Origin: Actinomycetota bacterium
GTDB lineage: Bacteria; Actinomycetota; UBA4738; HRBIN12
Direction: 5' to 3'
Assembly: GCA_005884925.1 (NCBI GenBank)
Contig: VAYU01000030.1
Location: 9,123-73,122, forward strand
Length of the DNA stretch: 64,000 nt
The translations under genes and the position numbers were made by a program. This document shows, one piece after another, positions 48,026 to 59,561 of the stretch. A model generated the notes under the pieces. That model searched no databases, was not told the origin of the DNA, and saw only the letters and a list, made by a program, of their open reading frames with translations. How positions within the stretch are numbered: the first letter of the stretch is position 1; every line of letters starts with the position of its first letter.

Positions 48026-48802
48026 ATGATCGCCGACCGCTACGACGCCTTCCTGTTCGACCTCGACGGCGTCCTCTATCGAGGCGACGAGCCGATCGAG
48101 GGAGCGGCCGGAACGGTTGCCACGCTCCGGAGCCTCGGGAAGGGCCTGGCGTTCATGACGAACAACTCCTCGAGGACGCCGGAGGCGATCGCGGCACAGC
48201 TCACCGGACTCGAGATCGAGGCTCGGGGGGACGAGGTCGAGACGTCGGCCCTCGCGACCGCGGAGCTGCTCCGCAGCCGCGCGGTCGCGAGCGCGTACGT
48301 CGTCGGTGAGGAAGGGCTCCGTGATGCGCTCGCTGCTGCCGGTCTCTCGGTCGTGGACGGGAACGCTGCCGACGCCGACAGCGTCGTGGTTGGCTGGGAC
48401 CGGGGATTCGACTACGCGGAGCTCGCCACCGCGTGCGTCTTGATCCAGCGCGGCGCGACGCTCGTCGCGTCGAACGCCGATGCGACGTTCCCGGCCGCCG
48501 ATGGACTGGTGCTCCCGGGGACCGGCGCGATCATCGCCGCGATCCAGACGGCGACCGGGGCGCACGCCGAGGTAGTGGGCAAACCGAACGCACCGATCTT
48601 CCGAGCGGCCTTGGACCGCGCCGGTGGTGGCAGACCGCTCGTGATCGGCGACCGACTCGATACGGATGTCGAGGGCGCCCGGCGATTGGGATGGGATTCC
48701 GTCCTCGTGCTCACGGGCATCACGACCAAGGCCGACCTCGACAGCAACGACCCGCCGACGTACGTCGTGGAGCGGCTGGATCGACTCATCGAGGACGACT
48801 GA
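48026..48802 (+). CDS. HAD-superfamily hydrolase, subfamily IIA (NagD/PNP phosphatase-like)
   Basis: 258 residues from ATG 48026. HAD motif I is FLFDLDGVLYRG (nucleophile Asp12, acid Asp14), motif II FMTNNSSRTP, the cap domain spans about 75-180, Lys is in VVGKPNAPIF, and motif III is IGDRLDTDVEGARRLG. Type IIA members dephosphorylate p-nitrophenyl phosphate, nucleotides, phosphoglycolate or glycerol 3-phosphate (Rv1692 is a glycerol-3-phosphate phosphatase). By position it is orthologous to Rv1692. Confidence 0.9.
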   Translation: MIADRYDAFLFDLDGVLYRGDEPIEGAAGTVATLRSLGKGLAFMTNNSSRTPEAIAAQLTGLEIEARGDEVETSALATAELLRSRAVASAYVVGEEGLRDALAAAGLSVVDGNAADADSVVVGWDRGFDYAELATACVLIQRGATLVASNADATFPAADGLVLPGTGAIIAAIQTATGAHAEVVGKPNAPIFRAALDRAGGGRPLVIGDRLDTDVEGARRLGWDSVLVLTGITTKADLDSNDPPTYVVERLDRLIEDD

Positions 48803-48828
48803 CGGAACGGCCCGATAGCCACCATCGG

Positions 48829-48834
48829 TATGCT
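48829..48834 (+). promoter_or_regulatory. -10 element of the phasin-like gene
   Basis: TATGCT, same hexamer as the pyr promoter, about 32 bases before ATG 48867, which also has a GGAGGTG ribosome site. Probable start of the phasin-tlyA-nadK transcript. Confidence 0.5.
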
Positions 48835-48866
48835 GGTCCCGAACCCTCACCAACGGAGGTGCCACG

Positions 48867-49250
48867 ATGACCAGGGTCGATGACATGCGGAAGGCGTTCG
48901 AGGCGACGATCGGCAACCTGACCCCGACCCGGGCCCAGGCGCTCGCGAAGGGCTTCCTCGAGCCGGGCGCCGCGAAAGAGCAGGTCGCCAAGACGGCCGC
49001 GGACATGATGGAGTGGTCACAACGCAACCGTCAGCGGATCCGCACCGAGATCAAGGATCAGATGCGGCAGATGGGTCTCGCGACGCAGGATGAGCTGGAC
49101 GCCCTCCGCAAACGGGTCCGCGAGCTCGAGCGTGCCGCCGGCATGACGGCGTCGGGCGGTCGCCGTGCCCCCACGAAGAAGACCTCCACCAAGCGCTCGT
49201 CATCCAAGAAGACCGCCGCGAAGAAGCCGTCGACGAGCGGGAACGCATAG
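48867..49250 (+). CDS. Phasin-like coiled-coil protein with histone H1-like tail
   Basis: 127 residues. The first 90 are helical and charged, with the phasin/PhaF-like ending QMGLATQDELDALRKRVRELER. The last 30 are almost only Lys/Thr/Ser/Ala (TKKTSTKRSSSKKTAAKKPS), like H1/HU-type DNA-binding tails. No transmembrane segment. It occupies the Rv1693 position between HAD and tlyA. It could bridge granules or membranes and DNA, but without pha genes in the window this is open. Confidence 0.8.
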   Translation: MTRVDDMRKAFEATIGNLTPTRAQALAKGFLEPGAAKEQVAKTAADMMEWSQRNRQRIRTEIKDQMRQMGLATQDELDALRKRVRELERAAGMTASGGRRAPTKKTSTKRSSSKKTAAKKPSTSGNA

Positions 49251-49262
49251 CGAGCCTCGACG

Positions 49263-50057
49263 ATGGGTCGCCGGCGTCTCGACGCGGAGCTGGTGCGTCG
49301 TGGGCTCGCGGCCAGTCGATCTCAAGCGCAGGAGGCCGTGAACGCCGGCCGGGTCACCGTCGCGGGGGTGACGGCGACCAAGGCGGCGTCTCTGGTTGCG
49401 GATGACGCCCCGGTCGCGCTGGCGGGGGCCCCGCCGCCCTTCGTCTCCCGGGCGGGCGGCAAGTTGGCCGCCGCGCTCGATCGCTTCGCGGTCGACCCCT
49501 CCGGCCGTGACTGTCTCGATGCCGGTGCGTCCACCGGCGGGTTCACCGACTGTTTGCTCCAGCGAGGCGCCGCGCGGGTGATCGCGGTCGACGTGGGATA
49601 CGGCCAGCTGTCGTGGAGCCTGAGGACGGATCCACGGGTGACGGTGATGGAGCGGGCGAACGTGCGCGATCTCACGTCCTCGATGCTCGTGTACGTCCCC
49701 GACCTCCTGGTGGCGGATCTCTCCTTCATCTCGCTCCGGCTCGTGCTGCCGGCACTGGCGGAGCTGGCGGCGACGGGGGCGACCTTCGTGGTCCTCGTGA
49801 AGCCGCAGTTCGAAGCGGGACGGGCGCGGGTGGGCAGTGGTGGCGTCGTCCGCGATCCGGAGGTGTGGCGAAGCGTCCTGTCGGAGGTGATGGCGACGGC
49901 CCGTTCCGTATCGCTCGCGCCCCTGAACGTCATGGCGTCGCCGCTGCCGGGACCAGCGGGCAACGTGGAGTTCCCGCTGCATCTCGTCGCCGGATCGTCG
50001 CCGTTCCCGGTCGACCTGGAAGCCGCCATACGCGAGGGGGAGGCGCTCCTGCGATGA
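49263..50057 (+). CDS. tlyA: TlyA family rRNA (cytidine-2'-O)-methyltransferase
   Basis: 264 residues: N-terminal S4 RNA-binding domain (about 1-60, RLDAELVRRGLAASRSQAQE) and an FtsJ-like methyltransferase (DAGASTGGFTDCLLQRGA, VDVGYGQLSW, VADLSFISL, LVKPQFEAGR). The mycobacterial homologue 2'-O-methylates 16S C1409 and 23S C1920 and makes cells capreomycin-sensitive. The stop overlaps nadK (ATGA). Confidence 0.95.
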   Translation: MGRRRLDAELVRRGLAASRSQAQEAVNAGRVTVAGVTATKAASLVADDAPVALAGAPPPFVSRAGGKLAAALDRFAVDPSGRDCLDAGASTGGFTDCLLQRGAARVIAVDVGYGQLSWSLRTDPRVTVMERANVRDLTSSMLVYVPDLLVADLSFISLRLVLPALAELAATGATFVVLVKPQFEAGRARVGSGGVVRDPEVWRSVLSEVMATARSVSLAPLNVMASPLPGPAGNVEFPLHLVAGSSPFPVDLEAAIREGEALLR

Positions 50058-50914
50058 GCTCCGTGGGGTTCGTGATCCACGAGGGCAGACCGGCGGCGGT
50101 GGATGCAGCGCACGAGCTCCGAGCATCGTTGGAGAGGGATGGGATCTCCTGCGTGGAGCTCCGCGGGGGCGTCGACGTCGTCGACCTCGTGGTCGCCGTC
50201 GGTGGCGACGGAACCTTCCTTCGGGGCGCCTACGTCGCGGCGCAGACGGGCTCGCCGGTCCTCGGCGTCAAGGTCGGCCGCCTCGGGTTCCTCACCGAGG
50301 TGGAGCCGGCCGATGCGGCGCCGCTGATCCGCGAGGCGCTCGAGGGTACGGCGACGATCGAGGAACGGCTGGCCGTAGTGGCCGAGCCCGGCGGCGGCGA
50401 TCCGTTCCCGCCGCAGTGGGCGATGAACGAGATCATGGTGGAGAAGCGCGCGAGGCATCGGCTGATCCGACTCCAGGTTGCCGTCGATGGCGAGTACGTC
50501 ACGACGTTCTCGGCCGACGGCGTGATCGTGGCGACGCCGACCGGGTCCACCGCGTACTCCTTCTCCGCGCGCGGTCCGATCGTCTCGCCCGACGTGCCGT
50601 GCCTGATCGTGACGCCCATCGCCGCGCACATGGTCTTCGATCGATCGTTCGTCCTCGGGGCGACGAGGGTGGTGAGCCTCGAGGTCGTCGGCGACGAGCC
50701 GGGGCTGGTCTCGGCGGACGGACGAGAGACGCAGGAGATCCCCGTCGGCACCGAGGTCAGGATCCTCGCCTCGAGCCGACCCGCCCGCCTCGTCCGCCGT
50801 GACGACGCGGCGGGCTTCCTGACGCGGGTACGAGACAAGTTCGACCTCCCCGGAGACCCCAGCGAAACCCCGGCGACGGTCTCGACCGCCGGCGATGTCG
50901 GTGGTCCCGACTAG
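50054..50914 (+). CDS. nadK: NAD kinase
   Basis: Phosphorylates NAD to NADP. 286 residues from ATG 50054 (ATGA overlap with tlyA). The GGDGT nucleotide motif is in VVAVGGDGTFLRGAYVA; NEIMVEK and TPTGSTAYSFSARGPIVSPD are the conserved NAD-binding segments. The tlyA-nadK-recN order is typical of Actinomycetota. The stop codon TAG forms part of the recN -10. Confidence 0.96.
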   Translation: MSSVGFVIHEGRPAAVDAAHELRASLERDGISCVELRGGVDVVDLVVAVGGDGTFLRGAYVAAQTGSPVLGVKVGRLGFLTEVEPADAAPLIREALEGTATIEERLAVVAEPGGGDPFPPQWAMNEIMVEKRARHRLIRLQVAVDGEYVTTFSADGVIVATPTGSTAYSFSARGPIVSPDVPCLIVTPIAAHMVFDRSFVLGATRVVSLEVVGDEPGLVSADGRETQEIPVGTEVRILASSRPARLVRRDDAAGFLTRVRDKFDLPGDPSETPATVSTAGDVGGPD

Positions 50915-50917
50915 GAT
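50912..50917 (+). promoter_or_regulatory. -10 element of recN (leaderless arrangement)
   Basis: TAGGAT overlaps the nadK stop codon and ends six bases before GTG 50924. The spacing leaves no room for a ribosome site. Confidence 0.5.
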
Positions 50918-50923
50918 GCGGGC

Positions 50924-54347
<3,424 letters not shown>

Positions 54348-54359
54348 ACCGCACCCCGC

Positions 54360-54875
54360 ATGCCGGAACCCGTGGCATCCCGGGTCGTGTTCGCGGGGAG
54401 GTACCTGACGGTGGTCGCCGAGACGTGGCCCGACATCGGTGAATGGGAGGTGCTGCACAAACGCAGCGCCGTGGCGATCGTCCCCATCACTCCCGACGGT
54501 CAGGTCGTCCTCGTTCGACAATTCCGGATCCCGGTCCGACAAGAGCTCGTCGAGGTGCCGGCGGGCCTGCTCGACATCCACGGGGAGGACGCCCGCACGT
54601 GTGCCATCCGCGAGCTCTTCGAGGAGACCGGGTACCGGGCGCATGACGTTCGGTTCCTCGGCGGCGTCTTCATGTCGCCGGGCGCGACCGACGAGTACGT
54701 CCACTTCTTCGTCGGAGGAACGGACGCCGAGCCCGCCGGGTCCCCGGAGGAAGGGATCCAGGTGATCCTTCGGCCGTTCGAGGAGATGGTGCGCGCGGCG
54801 CGAACCGGGCGGGTCCGCGACGCGATGAGCGCCCTTGCACTCGTCCTGGCGGCCGCGCAACCATCCTCGGCGTGA
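54360..54875 (+). CDS. Nudix hydrolase, ADP-ribose pyrophosphatase type
   Basis: 171 residues. The Nudix box is complete: G-x5-E-x7-REL-x-EE-x-G in GLLDIHGEDARTCAIRELFEETGY. The upstream RQFRIPVRQELVEVPAGLLD is typical of ADP-ribose/NUDT5-like enzymes, and the corresponding M. tuberculosis gene (Rv1700) also lies between pyrG and xerD and is an ADP-ribose pyrophosphatase. It overlaps xerD by four bases (GTGA). Confidence 0.92.
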   Translation: MPEPVASRVVFAGRYLTVVAETWPDIGEWEVLHKRSAVAIVPITPDGQVVLVRQFRIPVRQELVEVPAGLLDIHGEDARTCAIRELFEETGYRAHDVRFLGGVFMSPGATDEYVHFFVGGTDAEPAGSPEEGIQVILRPFEEMVRAARTGRVRDAMSALALVLAAAQPSSA

Positions 54876-55819
54876 CCGACTCCGGATTGAGCCGCGACGC
54901 TGAGCGGTTCTTGGTCCACCTGACCGTCGAGCGCGGGCTGGCGGTGAACACGTTGGCCGCCTACCGGCGAGACCTCCGCCGGTACGTCGGCTTCCTCTCA
55001 TCGCGCGGGATCGTGCGGGCCGACGAGGTGGACGACATCGTCGTCCGGTCCTTCATCGCATCGGTGTCGGCTTCCACGTACGGACCCGATGAGGCGCCGT
55101 ACAGGTCGACGTCGGTATCGCGCGTCCTCTCGGCCGTACGGTCGTTCCATCGGTACCTCGTCGGTGAAGGGATCCTGGCGCAGGACCCCACGAGCGAGGT
55201 CGTCCGTCCGCGGGTGCCTCGCGCACTCCCGCATCCCCTGGGCGTGGATGAGGTCCGGCGCCTCGTCGAGGCGCCGGACCGCTCCAGCCCGACCGGTCTC
55301 CGCGATCGCGCGATCCTCGAGGTCCTCTACGGGGCGGGCGTGCGCGTCTCGGAGCTCACCGGGCTGGACGTGGACGACCTCGATCTGGAGGGCGGGTTCG
55401 TGCGTGTCGTCGGGAAGGGCGGCAAGGAGCGAGAGGTTCCGATCGGCCGCCACGCGCAGCGCGCGGCACGGGCGTATCTGGGCCGCGCGCGGCCGCGCCT
55501 CGTGGGCCAGCGGACACGTGGCGCTTTGTTCCTCAACACGCGGGGTGGTCGACTCTCGCGACAGTCGTGCGCGAGGCTCCTGGCCGTGTATGCCGCTCGG
55601 GCCGGGATCGGACGTCGCGTGTCGCCCCACGACCTGCGACACTCGTTCGCGACGCATCTCCTCGAGGGGGGAGCCGACGTGCGGGTTGTCCAGGAGCTGC
55701 TCGGTCATGCGAGCGTCGCCACGACGCAGATCTACACGCTCGTGACGAAAGAACATCTCCGCGAGGTGTACTACACCGCGCATCCGCGGGCGCGCGGCGG
55801 GATGGGGAAGGGGCGATGA
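54872..55819 (+). CDS. xerD: Tyrosine recombinase XerD
   Basis: Resolves chromosome dimers at dif with XerC. 315 residues. The N-terminal SAM-like core-binding domain spans about 1-100 (FLVHLTVERGLAVNTLAAYRRDL). Catalytic residues: Arg in YGAGVRVSELTGL, Lys in VVGKGGKEREVPIG, His-x-x-Arg in HDLRHSFATHLLEGG, His in LLGHASVATTQIYT, with the nucleophile Tyr there. Position after the Nudix gene matches Rv1701 xerD. Confidence 0.94.
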   Translation: MTDSGLSRDAERFLVHLTVERGLAVNTLAAYRRDLRRYVGFLSSRGIVRADEVDDIVVRSFIASVSASTYGPDEAPYRSTSVSRVLSAVRSFHRYLVGEGILAQDPTSEVVRPRVPRALPHPLGVDEVRRLVEAPDRSSPTGLRDRAILEVLYGAGVRVSELTGLDVDDLDLEGGFVRVVGKGGKEREVPIGRHAQRAARAYLGRARPRLVGQRTRGALFLNTRGGRLSRQSCARLLAVYAARAGIGRRVSPHDLRHSFATHLLEGGADVRVVQELLGHASVATTQIYTLVTKEHLREVYYTAHPRARGGMGKGR

Positions 55820-55822
55820 GGG

Positions 55823-56173
55823 GTGCTCGACGGGGCCATGCTCGAGAGGTTGCGCGCGTCACTGACGCAGCAGCAGGCGGACCTCCATCGGGAGATCGAA
55901 GGGTACGGAGCGGATCCCGGTTCGGATGATGTCACCTTCGACGCCGACGCCGGCTTCTCCGATCGCTCACACAGCACCGAGGAACGAGCTCGCGTGATCG
56001 CGGTGGTTCGCGCGCTCCGCTCGAACCTGCACGACGTCGACCGTGCCCTCGCGAAGATGCACGCCGGCACGTACGGGACATGCGAGCGATGCGGAAGCCC
56101 GATCGCGGAGGAGCGCCTCGAAGCGATCCCGTGGGCGCTCTTGTGCATCGACTGCAAGAAGCTGACCGGATGA
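55823..56173 (+). CDS. DksA/TraR-type zinc-finger protein
   Basis: 116 residues: a coiled-coil N-terminus (MLERLRASLTQQQADLHREIEG), a flexible DADAGFSDRSHSTEE segment, a second helix, and a C4 zinc finger with CERCGSPIAEERLEAIPWAL and CIDCKK. The family binds the RNA polymerase secondary channel or acts as general stress factors; actinobacterial members are often RNA polymerase-binding. GTG 55823 gives MLDGAM; ATG 55838 is an alternative. ATGA overlap with deoB. Confidence 0.88.
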   Translation: MLDGAMLERLRASLTQQQADLHREIEGYGADPGSDDVTFDADAGFSDRSHSTEERARVIAVVRALRSNLHDVDRALAKMHAGTYGTCERCGSPIAEERLEAIPWALLCIDCKKLTG

Positions 56174-57372
56174 CGGCGTCGGCCCCGTCGGCTCGATGGG
56201 TCCAAAGGGTGTGCCTGCTGGTATGCGACTCGTGGGGGGTCGGTGATGCACCCGATGCGGCAGCGTACGACGATGCCGGTTCCAACACGTTGGGGAACAC
56301 GTCACGGGAGGTCGGCGGTCTGGACGTTCCCACCCTGGAGTCCCTCGGCCTCGGCTACCTCACCGACATCCAGGGCGTGGCTCCCCGCGCTGAGCCCGGC
56401 ACGGCACACGGGCGAGCGACCGAGATCTCGGCCGGCAAGGACACCACCACGGGCCACTGGGAGATGATGGGGATCCGGCTCGAGCGCCCGTTCCCACTGT
56501 ACCCCGGCGGGTTCCCGCCGGAGATCATCCAACCCTTCGAGCGAGCGATCGGGCGGCCGGTCCTCGGCAACATCCCGGCTTCCGGGACCGAGATCATCCG
56601 GCAGCTCGGCGAGGAGCACCTGCGGACAGGGTTCCCCATCGTGTACACGAGCGGTGACTCGGTGTTCCAGGTCGCCACGCACATCGACATCGTCCCGCTC
56701 GAGCTGCTCTATGCGTGGTGCCGGGTCGCCCGCGGGCTCCTGACCGGCAAGCACAACGTCGGACGCGTGATCGCGCGGCCGTTCCAGGGCCGGCCCGGTG
56801 CGTTCGAACGGCGTCCGGATCGCCGAGACTTCAGCGTTCCGCCGCCGGGGCCAACCGTCCTCGACCGTCTGAACGACGCCGGGGTCCCCGTCTTCGGGGT
56901 CGGGAAGATCCAGGACATCTTCGACCAGCGGGGGATCACGGACGCCGTCTATTCCGACTCGAACGACCACGGCGTGGATCTGACCGTCGAGCTCCTGCGG
57001 GAACCAGGACCCGTGTTCGTGTTCTCGAACCTCGTCGATTTCGACTCCAAGTACGGCCACCGCAACGATCCGGCCGGCTACGCGTCCGCGGTCCGAGCCC
57101 TCGACCGGCGGCTGCCCGAGGTGATAGACGCGGTCGACGGCGGCGTGCTGTTGATGACCGGCGATCACGGCTGCGACCCGACCACGCCATCCACCGACCA
57201 CTCCCGGGAGCGGACGCCGCTGCTCGCTGCCGGCCTCCCCGCCGGGCCGTACGACCTCGGGACCCGGGCGACGTTCGGCGACCTGGGGCACACGGTCGCT
57301 CAACTCCTGGGTGTCGAGGTGGAGGGTCTGGTCGGGGAAGGGTTCGCCGATCAGATCGGCTACCGAACGTGA
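56170..57372 (+). CDS. deoB: Phosphopentomutase
   Basis: Interconverts (deoxy)ribose 1- and 5-phosphate. 400 residues from ATG 56170. Alkaline-phosphatase-fold metal ligands are in LLVCDSWGVGDAPDA and MTGDHGCDPTTPSTDHSRE. The phospho-acceptor Thr lies in ISAGKDTTTGHWEMMG. It works with the nucleoside phosphorylase encoded next to salvage pyrimidine deoxynucleosides. Confidence 0.96.
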   Translation: MTASAPSARWVQRVCLLVCDSWGVGDAPDAAAYDDAGSNTLGNTSREVGGLDVPTLESLGLGYLTDIQGVAPRAEPGTAHGRATEISAGKDTTTGHWEMMGIRLERPFPLYPGGFPPEIIQPFERAIGRPVLGNIPASGTEIIRQLGEEHLRTGFPIVYTSGDSVFQVATHIDIVPLELLYAWCRVARGLLTGKHNVGRVIARPFQGRPGAFERRPDRRDFSVPPPGPTVLDRLNDAGVPVFGVGKIQDIFDQRGITDAVYSDSNDHGVDLTVELLREPGPVFVFSNLVDFDSKYGHRNDPAGYASAVRALDRRLPEVIDAVDGGVLLMTGDHGCDPTTPSTDHSRERTPLLAAGLPAGPYDLGTRATFGDLGHTVAQLLGVEVEGLVGEGFADQIGYRT

Positions 57373-57395
57373 GGGCGGGTTCCCGTCGAGATGGA

Positions 57396-57457
57396 GGGTT
57401 CGTCGCGCCCATCCGCCGGGCGAACCCTGAGCCTGTGGTCGAGCCTCGGCTCACCAC
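57396..57457 (+). repeat. Two hairpins in the deoB-deoA gap
   Basis: GGGTTCG (57396-57402) pairs with CGAACCC (57421-57427). GTGGT-C-GAGCC (57435-57445) pairs with GGCTC-ACCAC (57448-57457) around a bulged C. Neither is followed by a T-run, so they are not obvious terminators; they may be RNA structures in the intercistronic message. Confidence 0.4.
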
Positions 57458-57484
57458 GGACGCTCGGAAGAGGGGATCCTCTCG

Positions 57485-58813
57485 GTGACCACCTGGGATC
57501 CACGTGGGACGATCGCCGCGAAACGCGAACGACAGACCCTCCCTCCCGACGAGGTCGAGCGATTCGTCCTCGCCTACGCGATGGGTGAGATCGGCGACGG
57601 CCCCGCGGCCGCCTTCTTGATGGCCTCCTTGCTCAACGGTCTGGACGACGAAGAGACGCTCGCCATGACGAGGGCGATGATCGCTTCGGGTGACACGGTG
57701 ACGTTCGGCGACCTGGGGCGACCGGCCGTCGACAAGCACTCGACCGGCGGGGTGGCCGACGGGGTCACGCTCGTGTTCGCGCCGCTCGCCGCGTCGCTCG
57801 GTCTGGCGGTGGCGAAGCTTTCCGGCCGTGGGCTCGGGCACACCGGGGGGACCCTCGACAAGCTGGAGTCGATCCCCGGCCTTCGGACGGACCTCGAGCC
57901 CGATCGGATCGCACAGCAGGTGCACGAGGTCGGATGCGCGGTCGCGGCACAATCGTCACGCCTCGTCCCGGCCGATGGGGCGCTCTACGCCCTCCGCGAC
58001 GCCACGGCGACGGTCCCGTCCGTACCGCTGATCGCCGCCAGCGTGATGTCGAAGAAGCTCGCCGTCGCCTCGGATCTGATCCTGCTCGACGTGAAGGCCG
58101 GGTCGGGTGCGTTCATGAAGGATCCGGCGCGGGCGCGGAGCCTCGCCGAGGCGTGTCTGGCGCTGGCCTATGGGGCAGGTCGACCCTGCGGCGTGGCGAT
58201 CACCGATATGTCCCAGCCGCTCGGGGAGGCGATCGGGAACGCGCTCGACATCAACGAGGCGGTGCAGGTTCTGCGCGGCTCCCGCCGAGGCCTGCTGCGC
58301 GACCTCTCGATCTGGTTCGCGGCGCGGGCGCTGGAGGCGACCGGGGGGATCCACTTCGACGAGGCCAGCGCCCGCGCCGCGACGGCGTTGGACGACGGGT
58401 CGGCGTCGGAACGGTTCGCCCGGATGATCGAAGCGCAGGGCGGCGACCCTCGCGTGACCGAGGACCCGGGCTCGGTCCTGCCCCGCGCGCCGCTGGTCGT
58501 GCCGCTCCTGGCGGACCGGACCGGCATCCTTGGGGCGGTCGACGCGGAGGGCATCGGGATGGCGAGCAGCGCGCTCGGCGCGGGTCGCGTGCGCAAAGGC
58601 GAGCAGGTCGACCCCGCCGTCGGTATCGTCTTCCGACCGAAGATCGGTGATCGGATCGATGCGAAGGAACCGCTCGGCGAGATCCACGCTCGGAGCCGTG
58701 ACGCCGCCGAGCTGGCGTCGAAGCGGACCCTCGAAGCGCTGACGGTCGCCGAGGACCCGGTGGAGCCGCCACCGTTGATCCACGGTTGGTTCCCGCCGGA
58801 GGGAGGAAGGTGA
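57485..58813 (+). CDS. Pyrimidine-nucleoside (thymidine) phosphorylase
   Basis: Splits thymidine/uridine to base and (deoxy)ribose 1-phosphate. 442 residues from GTG 57485. The signature SGRGLGHTGGTLDKLESIPG is complete; DKHSTGGVADGVTL and LDVKAGSGAFMKDP supply phosphate and substrate contacts. The C-terminal alpha/beta lobe starts around residue 340. The deoB-deoA pair is a salvage unit. Named deoA or pdp depending on specificity, which the sequence alone does not settle. It overlaps the next gene by GTGA. Confidence 0.94.
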   Translation: MTTWDPRGTIAAKRERQTLPPDEVERFVLAYAMGEIGDGPAAAFLMASLLNGLDDEETLAMTRAMIASGDTVTFGDLGRPAVDKHSTGGVADGVTLVFAPLAASLGLAVAKLSGRGLGHTGGTLDKLESIPGLRTDLEPDRIAQQVHEVGCAVAAQSSRLVPADGALYALRDATATVPSVPLIAASVMSKKLAVASDLILLDVKAGSGAFMKDPARARSLAEACLALAYGAGRPCGVAITDMSQPLGEAIGNALDINEAVQVLRGSRRGLLRDLSIWFAARALEATGGIHFDEASARAATALDDGSASERFARMIEAQGGDPRVTEDPGSVLPRAPLVVPLLADRTGILGAVDAEGIGMASSALGAGRVRKGEQVDPAVGIVFRPKIGDRIDAKEPLGEIHARSRDAAELASKRTLEALTVAEDPVEPPPLIHGWFPPEGGR

Positions 58814-59499
58814 GCCCGTTGCTTGCGCTCGGCAACTTCACGGCGCTGGGGTTCCGCCTCGCCGTATACATGCTCGCGTCCCTCCTCGTCGGGATGTCGC
58901 TGCGGGAATACGTGCGATCGCGCACGGCGATGTCGCTCGGGGATGCCACCCCGCGCCTGTGGGGACGCCTCACCTGGAAGCCGACGTCGTGGTTCGACCC
59001 GTTCGGCAGCGGGGTCCTCCCGGGTCTGATCGCGGTCCTGTGGACCGTCCAGGCCCTCCTGATCCCCGCGGCGTACGGGAAGACGGCTCCGATCGATCCC
59101 TCGCGGTTCCGTCGCCGGGTCCGCGACGTCATCATCGTCTCGGCGGTAGGGCCGATCGCGACCCTCGCGCTCGGCATCGCCGCCGGCCTCGTGGTGAGGG
59201 TCTCCGGGCTGTCGGCCGAGACCTATCGGATCATGCTGACGCTCTGCTATACGAGTATGTCCCTGACCGTTTTCCACCTGCTGCCGATCCCGGGACTCGA
59301 CGGAGCGAGGATGCTGGCGCTCGCGCTCCCTCCCGACGCGGCGCAGGCCTACCGCAACTTCGACCGGTACCTGCCGCTCGTCGTGCTCGTGATCCTGTTC
59401 GTCTTCAGCTCGCTCGCGGTTGGATTCCTGACAACCCTGACCGGCGCCCTATGCGATTCGGCGACCGGGGTGAACTGCCAGCTCCTGTTGCAGTTCTGA
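58810..59499 (+). CDS. M50/site-2-protease-like membrane protein with lost HExxH motif
   Basis: 229-residue polytopic membrane protein with helices at about 12-30, 75-92, 115-140, 150-170 and 190-215. The fold landmarks of the small M50 family before trpS-scpA remain: SLGDATPRLWGRLT and WFDPFGSGVLPGL follow where HExxH normally stands, and LLPIPGLDGARM is the second motif. But HExxH reads REYVR (32-36) and the Asn before LLPIPxLDG is His. Zinc binding and proteolysis should be lost. GTG 58810 overlaps the upstream stop. Confidence 0.82.
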   Translation: MSPLLALGNFTALGFRLAVYMLASLLVGMSLREYVRSRTAMSLGDATPRLWGRLTWKPTSWFDPFGSGVLPGLIAVLWTVQALLIPAAYGKTAPIDPSRFRRRVRDVIIVSAVGPIATLALGIAAGLVVRVSGLSAETYRIMLTLCYTSMSLTVFHLLPIPGLDGARMLALALPPDAAQAYRNFDRYLPLVVLVILFVFSSLAVGFLTTLTGALCDSATGVNCQLLLQF

Positions 59500-59545
59500 T
59501 GGGCGGTTGAACGGATCGGCTCCCGGGGGCGCCCGGGACCGGCGC

Positions 59546-59551
59546 TATCAT
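59546..59551 (+). promoter_or_regulatory. -10 element of trpS (leaderless arrangement)
   Basis: TATCAT, ten bases before GTG 59562; no ribosome site in the gap. It probably drives trpS-scpA-scpB-rluB. Confidence 0.55.
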
Positions 59552-59561
59552 CGCCCCCATC

